The notes under the pieces are model-generated. The model saw only the letters and a list, made by a program, of their open reading frames with translations, made no database searches and had not been told where the DNA came from. This document shows, piece after piece, positions 52,010-62,230 of a stretch of DNA of 64,000 bases (position 1 is its first letter; each line of letters opens with the position of its first letter). The stretch is from Fistularia commersonii. Lineage: Eukaryota > Chordata > Actinopteri > Syngnathiformes > Fistulariidae. The translations under genes and the position numbers were made by a program. The stretch covers positions 13,510,304 to 13,574,303 of the forward strand of contig JBBMNZ010000028.1 of the NCBI GenBank assembly GCA_037954325.1, read 5' to 3'.

Positions 52010-55000
52010 TGAGTTGAAGCTTTTTTGATAAAGAGTGTCAATAACTAAAGATTCGTTTCTAGCAGCTTGCTGGTCCTGAAATATGTTGAAAAGGGCTTGA
52101 TTCTGCATAATATAAGTCAGAATCATTGTGATCCTGCAACATTTTGAAAAGATATAGCCATACGGTCAAAAAGTGTTTATCTCACTGAGTTGAAGCTTTT
52201 TTGCAACAGAGCGTTAATAACTAAAGATTCCTTTCTAGCAGCTTGCTGGTGCTGAAATATGTTGAAAAGGGCTTGATTCTGCATAATATAAGTCAGAATC
52301 ATTGTGATCCTGCAACATTTTGAAAAGATATAGCCATATGGTCAAAAAGTGTTTATCTCACTGAATTGAAGCTTTTTTGAAATAGAGTGTCAATAACTAA
52401 AGATTCCCTTCTTGCAGCTTGCTGGTGCTGAAATATGTTGAAAAGGGCTTGATTCTGCATAATATAAGTCAAAATCATTGTGATCCTGCAACATTTTGAA
52501 AAGATATAGCCATATGGTCAAAAAGTGTTTATCTCACTGAGTTGAAGCTTTTTTGCAACAGAGTGTAAATAACTAAAGATTCCTTTCTAGCAGCTTGCTG
52601 GTGCTGAAATATGTTGAAAAGGGCTTGATTCTGCATAATATAAGTCAAAATCATTGTGATCCTGCAACATTTTGAAAAGATATAGCCATATGGTCAAAAA
52701 GTGTTTATCTCACTGAGTTGAAGCTTTTTTGCAACAGAGTGTCAATAACTAAAGATTCCTATCTAGCAGCTTGCTGGTGCTGAAATATGTTGAAAAGGGC
52801 TTGATTCTGCATAATACAAGTAAAAATCATTTTGATAATGCAACATTTTAAAAAGATATAGCCTTATGGTCAAAAAGTGTTTATCTCACTGAGTTGAAGC
52901 TTTTTTGCAACAGAGTGTCAATAACAAAAGATTCCTTTCTAGCAGCTTGCTGGTCCTGAAATATGTTGAAAAGGGCTTGATTCTGCATAATATAAGTCAA
53001 ATTGATTGTGATCCTGCAACATTTTGAAAAGATATAGCCATACGGTCAAAAAGTGTTTATCTCACTGAGTTGAAGCTTTTTTCATAAAGAGTGTCAATAA
53101 CTAAAGATTCCTTTCTAGCAGCTTGCTGGTGCTGAAATATGTTGAAAAGGGCTTGATTCTGCATAATATAAGTCAAAATCATTGTGATCCTGCAACATTT
53201 TGAAAAGATATAGCCATACGGTCAAAAAGTGTTTATCTCACTGAGTTGAAGCTTTTTTGATAAAGAGTGTCAATAACTAAAGATTCCTTTCTAGCATCTT
53301 GCTGGTGCTGAAATATGTTGAAAAGGGCTTGATTCTGCATAATATAAGTCAAATTGATTGTGATCCTGCAACATTTGAAAAGATATAGCCATACGGTCAA
53401 AAAGTGTTTATCTCACTGAGTTGAAGCTTCTTTGATAAAGAGTGTCAATAACTAAAGATTCCTTTCTAGCAGCTTGCTGGTGCTGAAATATGTTGAAAAG
53501 GGCTTGATTCTGCATAATATAAGTCAAAATCATTGTGATCCTGCAACATTTTGAAAAGATATAGCCATACGGTCAAAAAGTGTTTATCTCACTGAGTTGA
53601 AGCTTTTTTGCAACAGAGTGTCAATAACTAAAGATTCCTTTCTAGCAGCTTGCTGGTGCTGAAATATGTTGAAAAGGGCTTGATTCTGCATAATATAAGT
53701 CAAAATCATTGTGATCCTGCAACATTTTGAAAAGATATAGCCATACGGTCAAAAAGTGTTTATCTCACTGAGTTGAAGCTTTTTTGATAAAGAGTGTCAA
53801 TAACTAAAGATTCCTTTCTAGCAGCTTGCTGGTGCTGAAATATGTTGAAAAGGGCTTGATTCTGCATAATATAAGTCAAAATCATTGCGATCCTGCAACA
53901 TTTGAAAAGATATAGCCATATGGTCAAAAAGTGTTTATCTCACTGAGTTGAAGCTTTTTGCAACAGAGTGTCAATAACTAAAGATTCCTTTCTAGCAGCT
54001 TGCTGGTACTGAAATATGTTGAAAAGGGCTTGATTCTGCATAATATACGTCAAAATCATTGTGATCCTGCAACATTTTGAAAAGATATAGCCATACGGTC
54101 AAAAAGTGTTTATCTCACTGAGTTGAAGCTTTTTTGATAAAGAGTGTCAATAACTAAAGATTCCTTTCTAGCAGCTTGCTGGTGCTGAAATATGTTGAAA
54201 AGGGCTTGATTTTGCATAATATAAGTCAAAATCATTGTGATCCTGCAACATTTTGAAAAGATATAGCCATACGGTAAAAAGTGTTTATCTCCCTGAGTTG
54301 AAGCTTTTTTGCAACAGAGCGTTAATAACTAAAGATTCCTTTCTAGCACCTTGCTGGTGCTGAAATATGTTGAAAAGGGCTTGATTCTGCATAATATAAG
54401 TCAAAATCATTGTGATCCTGCAACATTTTGAAAAGATATAGCCATACGGTCAAAAAGTGTTTATCTCACTGAGTTGAAGCTTTTTTGATAAAGAGTGTCA
54501 ATAACTAAAGATTCCTTTCTAGCGGCTTGCTGTGCTGAAATATGTTGAAAAGGGCTTGATTCTGCATAATATAAGTCAAAATCATTGTGATCCTGCAACA
54601 TTTTGAAAAGATATAGCCATATGGTCAAAAAGTGTACTAGGTTGAAGCTTTTTGAAACAAGAGTGTGAATAACTAAAGATTCCTTTCTAGCAGCTTGCTG
54701 GTGCTGAAATATGTTGAAAAGGGCTTGATTCTGCACAATATAAGTCAAAATCATTGTGATCCTGCAACATTTTGAAACGATATAGCCATATGGGCAAAAA
54801 AGTGTTATCTCACTGAGTTGAAGCTTTTTTGCAACAGAGTCGTGAATAACTAAAGATTCCTTTCTAGCAGCTTGCTGGTGCTGAAAATATGTTGACAAAA
54901 GGGCTTGATTCTGCGATAATATAAGTCAGAATCATTGTGATCCTGCAACATTTTGAAAAGATATAGCCATATGGTCAAAAAGTGTTTATCTCCCTGAGTT

Positions 55001-57106
55001 GAAGCTTTTTTGCAACAGAGCGTTAATAACTAAAGATTCGTTTCTAGCAGCTTGCTGGTGCTGAAATATGTTGAAAAGGGCTTGATTCTGCATAATATAA
55101 GTCAAAATCATTGTTATCCTGCAACATTTTAAAAAGATATAGCCATACGGTCAAAAAGTGTTTATCTCACTGAGTTGAAGCTTTTTTGCAACAGAGTGTC
55201 AATAACTAAAGATTCCTTTCTAGCAGCTTGCTGGTGCTGAAATATGTTGAAAAGGGCTTGATTCTGCATAATTCAAGTCAAAATCATTGTGATCCTGCAA
55301 CATTTTGAAAAGATATAGCCATATGGTCAAAAAGTGTTTATCTCACTGAGTTGAAGCTTTTTTGAAACAGAGTGTGAATAACTAAAGATTCCTTTCTAGC
55401 AGCTTGCTGGTGCTGAAATATGTTGAAAAGGGCTTGATTCTGCATAATATAAGTCAAAATCATTGTGATCCTGCAACATTTTGAAACGATATAGCCATAT
55501 GGGCAAAAAGTGTTTATCTCACTGAGTTGAAGCTTTTTTGCAACAGAGTGTCAATAACTAAAGATTCCTTTCTAGCAGCTTGCTGGTGCTGAAATATGTT
55601 GAAAAGGGCTTGATTCTGCATAATATAAGTCAGAATCATTGTGATCCTGCAACATTTTGAAAAGATATAGCCATACGGTCAAAAAATGTTTATTTCACTG
55701 AGTTGAAGCTTTTTTGATAAAGAGTGTCAATAACTAAAGATTCCTTTCTAGCAGCTTGCTGGTCCTGAAATATGTTGAAAAGGGCTTGATTTTGCATAAT
55801 ATAAGTCAGAATCATTGTGATCCTGCAACATTTTGAAAAGATATATCCATATGGTCAAAAAATGTTTATCTCCCTGAGTTGAAGCTTTTTTGCAACAGAG
55901 CGTTAATAACTAAAGATTCCTTTCAAGCACCTTGCTGGTGCTGAAATATGTTGAAAAGGGCTTGATTCTGCATAATATAAGTCAAAATCATTGTGATCCT
56001 GCAACATTTTGAAAAGATATAGCCATACGGTCAAAAAGTGTTTATCTCACTGAGTTGAAGCTTTTTTGCAACAGAGTGTAAATAACTAAAGATTCCTTTC
56101 TAGCAGTTTGCTGGTGCTGAAATATGTTGAAAAGGGCTTGATTCTGCATAATATAAGTCAAAGTGATTGTGATCCTGCAACATTTTGAAAAGATATAGCC
56201 ATACGGTCAAAAAGTGTTTATCTCACTGAGTTGAAGCTTTTTTGATAAAGAGTGTCAATAACTAAAGATTCCTTTCTAGCAGCTTGCTGGTGCTGAAATA
56301 TGTTGAAAAGGGCTTGATTCTGCATAATATAAGTCAAAATCATTGTGATCCTGCAACATTTTGAAAAGATATAGCCATACGGTCAAAAAGTGTTTATCTC
56401 ACTGAGTTGAAGCTTTTTTGCAACAGAGTGTCAATAACTAAAGATTCCTTTCTAGCAGCTTGCTGGTGCTGAAATATGTTGAAAAGGGCTTGATTCTGCA
56501 TAATATAAGTCAAAATCATTGTGATCCTGCAACATTTTGAAACGATATAGCCATATGGGCAAAAAGTGTTTATCTCACTGAGTTGAAGCTTTTTTGCAAC
56601 AGAGTGTCAATAACTAAAGATTCCTTTCTAGCAGCTTGCTGGTGCTGAAATATGTTGAAAAGGGCTTGATTCTGCATAATATAAGTCAGAATCATTGTGA
56701 TCCTGCAACATTTTGAAAAGATATAGCCATACGGTCAAAAAATGTTTATTTCACTGAGTTGAAGCTTTTTTGATAAAGAGTGTCAATAACTAAAGATTCC
56801 TTTCTAGCAGCTTGCTGGTCCTGAAATATGTTGAAAAGGGCTTGATTCTGCATAATATAAGTCAGAATCATTGTGATCCTGCAACATTTTGAAAAGATAT
56901 ATCCATATGGTCAAAAAATGTTTATCTCCCTGAGTTGAAGCTTTTTTGCAACAGAGCGTTAATAACTAAAGATTCCTTTCAAGCACCTTGCTGGTGCTGA
57001 AATATGTTGAAAAGGGCTTGATTCTGCATAATATAAGTCAAAATCATTGTGATCCTGCAACATTTTGAAAAGATATAGCCATACGGTCAAAAAGTGTTTA
57101 TCTCAC
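52010..57106. repeat. 29-monomer higher-order unit, copy 1 (5.1 kb)
   Basis: Repeated in tandem at 57,107-62,230. Offsets are 5,097 at gattcgtttct (52051/57148) and at markers X and Y, 5,100 at atatacgtc and acggtaaaaag, 5,127 at tttcaagcacc (55918ff/61048) and 5,135 at the next one (56978/62113). Shared rare variants include ataacaaaagattcc, cttttttcataaagag, gaagcttctttgataaag, tagcggcttg, actaggttgaag and atatatccatatgg. The right part contains a 6-monomer tandem duplication (tttcaagcacc about 1,057 bp apart; gtttatttcactgag twice). Confidence 0.85.
54620..54930. other. Zone of clustered single-base indels 2
   Basis: Contains gtgtactaggttg, which lacks seven bases present in the paralogue at about 59,740. 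It also has gaaacaagagtgtg, gagtcgtgaataac, gctgaaaatatg, ttgacaaaaggg and ctgcgataat within 300 bp. Sequence on both sides is regular. The indels bring monomers close to 177 bp and thereby keep a minus-strand reading frame open across two and a half monomers. Confidence 0.75.
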
Positions 57107-60100
57107 TGAGTTGAAGCTTTTTTGATAAAGAGTGTCAATAACTAAAGATTCGTTTCTAGCAGCTTGCTGGTCCTGAAATATGTTGAAAAGGGCTTGATTC
57201 TGCATAATATAAGTCAGAATCATTGTGATCCTGCAACATTTTGAAAAGATATAGCCATACGGTCAAAAAGTGTTTATCTCACTGAGTTGAAGCTTTTTTG
57301 CAACAGAGCGTTAATAACTAAAGATTCCTTTCTAGCAGCTTGCTGGTGCTGAAATATGTTGAAAAGGGCTTGATTCTGCATAATATAAGTCAGAATCATT
57401 GTGATCCTGCAACATTTTGAAAAGATATAGCCATATGGTCAAAAAGTGTTTATCTCACTGAATTGAAGCTTTTTTGAAATAGAGTGTCAATAACTAAAGA
57501 TTCCCTTCTTGCAGCTTGCTGGTGCTGAAATATGTTGAAAAGGGCTTGATTCTGCATAATATAAGTCAAAATCATTGTGATCCTGCAACATTTTGAAAAG
57601 ATATAGCCATATGGTCAAAAAGTGTTTATCTCACTGAGTTGAAGCTTTTTTGCAACAGAGTGTAAATAACTAAAGATTCCTTTCTAGCAGCTTGCTGGTG
57701 CTGAAATATGTTGAAAAGGGCTTGATTCTGCATAATATAAGTCAAAATCATTGTGATCCTGCAACATTTTGAAAAGATATAGCCATATGGTCAAAAAGTG
57801 TTTATCTCACTGAGTTGAAGCTTTTTTGCAACAGAGTGTCAATAACTAAAGATTCCTATCTAGCAGCTTGCTGGTGCTGAAATATGTTGAAAAGGGCTTG
57901 ATTCTGCATAATACAAGTAAAAATCATTTTGATAATGCAACATTTTAAAAAGATATAGCCTTATGGTCAAAAAGTGTTTATCTCACTGAGTTGAAGCTTT
58001 TTTGCAACAGAGTGTCAATAACAAAAGATTCCTTTCTAGCAGCTTGCTGGTCCTGAAATATGTTGAAAAGGGCTTGATTCTGCATAATATAAGTCAAATT
58101 GATTGTGATCCTGCAACATTTTGAAAAGATATAGCCATACGGTCAAAAAGTGTTTATCTCACTGAGTTGAAGCTTTTTTCATAAAGAGTGTCAATAACTA
58201 AAGATTCCTTTCTAGCAGCTTGCTGGTGCTGAAATATGTTGAAAAGGGCTTGATTCTGCATAATATAAGTCAAAATCATTGTGATCCTGCAACATTTTGA
58301 AAAGATATAGCCATACGGTCAAAAAGTGTTTATCTCACTGAGTTGAAGCTTTTTTGATAAAGAGTGTCAATAACTAAAGATTCCTTTCTAGCATCTTGCT
58401 GGTGCTGAAATATGTTGAAAAGGGCTTGATTCTGCATAATATAAGTCAAATTGATTGTGATCCTGCAACATTTTGAAAAGATATAGCCATACGGTCAAAA
58501 AGTGTTTATCTCACTGAGTTGAAGCTTCTTTGATAAAGAGTGTCAATAACTAAAGATTCCTTTCTAGCAGCTTGCTGGTGCTGAAATATGTTGAAAAGGG
58601 CTTGATTCTGCATAATATAAGTCAAAATCATTGTGATCCTGCAACATTTTGAAAAGATATAGCCATACGGTCAAAAAGTGTTTATCTCACTGAGTTGAAG
58701 CTTTTTTGCAACAGAGTGTCAATAACTAAAGATTCCTTTCTAGCAGCTTGCTGGTGCTGAAATATGTTGAAAAGGGCTTGATTCTGCATAATATAAGTCA
58801 AAATCATTGTGATCCTGCAACATTTTGAAAAGATATAGCCATACGGTCAAAAAGTGTTTATCTCACTGAGTTGAAGCTTTTTTGATAAAGAGTGTCAATA
58901 ACTAAAGATTCCTTTCTAGCAGCTTGCTGGTGCTGAAATATGTTGAAAAGGGCTTGATTCTGCATAATATAAGTCAAAATCATTGCGATCCTGCAACATT
59001 TTGAAAAGATATAGCCATATGGTCAAAAAGTGTTTATCTCACTGAGTTGAAGCTTTTTTGCAACAGAGTGTCAATAACTAAAGATTCCTTTCTAGCAGCT
59101 TGCTGGTACTGAAATATGTTGAAAAGGGCTTGATTCTGCATAATATACGTCAAAATCATTGTGATCCTGCACATTTTGAAAAGATATAGCCATACGGTCA
59201 AAAAGTGTTTATCTCACTGAGTTGAAGCTTTTTTTGATAAAGAGTGTCAATAACTAAAGATTCCTTTCTAGCAGCTTGCTGGTGCTGAAATATGTTGAAA
59301 AGGGCTTGATTTTGCATAATATAAGTCAAAATCATTGTGATCCTGCAACATTTTGAAAAGATATAGCCATACGGTAAAAAGTGTTTATCTCCCTGAGTTG
59401 AAGCTTTTTTGCAACAGAGCGTTAATAACTAAAGATTCCTTTCTAGCACCTTGCTGGTGCTGAAATATGTTGAAAAGGGCTTGATTCTGCATAATATAAG
59501 TCAAAATCATTGTGATCCTGCAAACATTTTGAAAAAGATATAGCCTTACGGTCAAAAAGTGTCTTATCTCACTGAGTTGAAGCTTTTTTGATAAAGAGTG
59601 TCAATAACTAAAGATTCCTTTCTAGCGGCTTGCTGGTGCTGAAATATGTTGAAAAGGGCTTGATTCTGCATAATATAAGTCAAAATCATTGTGATCCTGC
59701 AACATTTTGAAAAAGATATAGCCATATGGTCAAAAAGTGTTTATCTCACTAGGTTGAAGCTTTTTTGAAACAGAGTCGTGAATAACTAAAGATTCCTTTC
59801 TAGCAGCTTGCTGGTGCTGAAAATATGTTGAAAAGGGCTTGATTCTGCACAATATAAGTCAAAATCATTGTGATCCTGCAACATTTTGAAACGATATAGC
59901 CATATGGGCAAAAAGTGTTTATCTCACTGAGTTGAAGCTTTTTTTGCAACAGAGTGTGAATAACTAAAAGATTCCTTTCTAGCAGCTTGCTGGTGCTGAA
60001 ATATGTTGAAAAGGGCTTGATTCTGCATAATATAAGTCAGAATCATTGTGATCCTGCCAACATTTTGAAAAAGATATAGCCATATGGTCAAAAAGTGTTT

Positions 60101-62230
60101 ATCTCCCTGAGTTGAAGCTTTTTTGCAACAGAGCGTCTAATAACTAAAGAAGATTCGTTTCTAGCAGCTTGCTGGTGCTGAAAATATGTTCGAAAAGGGC
60201 TTGATTCTGCATAATATAAGTCAAAATCATTGTTATCCTGCAACATTTCTAAAAAGATATTAGCCATACGGTCAAAAAAGTGTTTTATCTCACTGAGTTG
60301 AAGCTTTTTTGCAACAGAGTGTCAATAACTAAAGATTCCTTTCTAGCAGCTTGCTGGTGCTGAAATATGTTGAAAAGGGCTTGATTCTGCATAATTCAAG
60401 TCAAAATCATTGTGATCCTGCAACATTTTGAAAAGATATAGCCATATGGTCAAAAAGTGTTTATCTCACTGAGTTGAAGCTTTTTTTGAAACAGAGTGTG
60501 AATAACTAAAGATTCCTTTCTAGCAGCTTGCTGGTGCTGAAATATGTTGAAAAGGGCTTGATTCTGCATAATATAAAGTCAAAAATCATTGTGATCCTGC
60601 AACATTTTGAAACGATATAGCCATATGGGCAAAAAGTGTTTATCTCACTGAGTTGAAGCTTTTTTGCAACAGAGTGTCAATAACTAAAGATTCCTTTCTA
60701 GCAGCTTGCTGGTGCTGAAATATGTTGAAAAGGGCTTGATTCTGCATAATATAAGTCAGAATCATTGTGATCCTGCAACATTTTGAAAAGATATAGCCAT
60801 ACGGTCAAAAAATGTTTATTTCACTGAGTTGAAGCTTTTTTGATAAAGAGTGTCAATAACTAAAGATTCCTTTTCTAGCAGCTTGCTGGTCCTGAAATAT
60901 GTTGAAAAGGGCTTGATTTTGCATAATATAAGTCAGAATCATTGTGATCCTGCAACATTTTGAAAAGATATATCCATATGGTCAAAAAATGTTTATCTCC
61001 CTGAGTTGAAGCTTTTTTGCAACAGAGCGTTAATAACTAAAGATTCCTTTCAAGCACCTTGCTGGTGCTGAAATATGTTGAAAAGGGCTTGATTCTGCAT
61101 AATATAAGTCAAAATCATTGTGATCCTGCAACATTTTGAAAAGATATAGCCATACGGTCAAAAAGTGTTTATCTCACTGAGTTGAAGCTTTTTTGCAACA
61201 GAGTGTAAATAACTAAAGATTCCTTTCTAGCAGTTTGCTGGTGCTGAAATATGTTGAAAAGGGCTTGATTCTGCATAATATAAGTCAAAGTGATTGTGAT
61301 CCTGCAACATTTTGAAAAGATATAGCCATACGGTCAAAAAGTGTTTATCTCACTGAGTTGAAGCTTTTTTGATAAAGAGTGTCAATAACTAAAGATTCCT
61401 TTCTAGCAGCTTGCTGGTGCTGAAATATGTTGAAAAGGGCTTGATTCTGCATAATATAAGTCAAAATCATTGTGATCCTGCAACATTTTGAAAAGATATA
61501 GCCATACGGTCAAAAAGTGTTTATCTCACTGAGTTGAAGCTTTTTTGCAACAGAGTGTCAATAACTAAAGATTCCTTTCTAGCAGCTTGCTGGTGCTGAA
61601 ATATGTTGAAAAGGGCTTGATTCTGCATAATATAAGTCAAAATCATTGTGATCCTGCAACATTTTGAAACGATATAGCCATATCGGGCAAAAAGTGTTTA
61701 TCTCACTGAGTTGAAGCTTTTTTGCAACAGAGTGTCAATAACTAAAGATTCCTTTCTAGCAGCTTGCTGGTGCTGAAATATGTTGAAAAGGGCTTGATTC
61801 TGCATAATATAAGTCAGAATCATTGTGATCCCTGCAACATTTTGAAAAGAAGATATAGCCATACGGGTCAAAAAATGTTTATTTCACTGAGTTGAAGCTT
61901 TTTTGATAAAGAGTGGTCAATAACTAAAGATTCCTTTCTAGCAGCTTGCTGGTCCTGAAATATGTTGAAAAGGGCTTGATTCTGCATAATATAAGTCAGA
62001 ATCATTGTGATCCTGCAACATTTTGAAAAGATATATCCATATGGTCAAAAAATGTTTATCTCCCTGAGTTGAAGCTTTTTTTGCAACAGAGCGTTAATAA
62101 CTAAAGATTCCTTTTCAAGCACCTTGCTGGTGCTGAAATATGTTGAAAAGGGCTTGATTCTGCATAATATAAGTCAAAATCATTGTGATCCTGCAACATT
62201 TTGAAAAGATATAGCCATACGGTCAAAAAG
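57107..62230. repeat. 29-monomer higher-order unit, copy 2
   Basis: Tandem partner of 52,010-57,106 carrying the same ordered rare variants. Up to about 59.5 kb the match is very close. Beyond that this copy gains scattered single bases, so the offset grows from 5,100 to 5,135. At 62,230 the sequence returns to the gtgtaaata, gcagtttgctgg and gtcaaagtgattg monomers also seen at about 56,060 and 61,200, so the 6-monomer sub-repeat continues past the end of the unit. Confidence 0.83.

Larger units (their letters stand above)
43211..52010. repeat. Nested higher-order repeat block between 43.2 and 52.0 kb
   Basis: Consists only of B monomers arranged around markers X and Y. Accompanying variants include gaaatatgatg, gattcgtttctag, tagcatcttgctgg, gtcaaattgattg, ctggtactg and atatacgtc. 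The same sub-blocks return in several lengths, so the array has been copied in overlapping pieces rather than as one fixed unit. No other feature is present in this 8.8-kb stretch. Confidence 0.8.

Noticed and set aside
54461..54898. 145-codon minus-strand open frame with an internal repeat of about 59 residues
   Set aside because: The internal repeats are simply successive satellite monomers read in one frame after 1-bp insertions made them close to 177 bp. The frame is not kept in the paralogue at about 59.6-60.0 kb, and there is no start context or domain.
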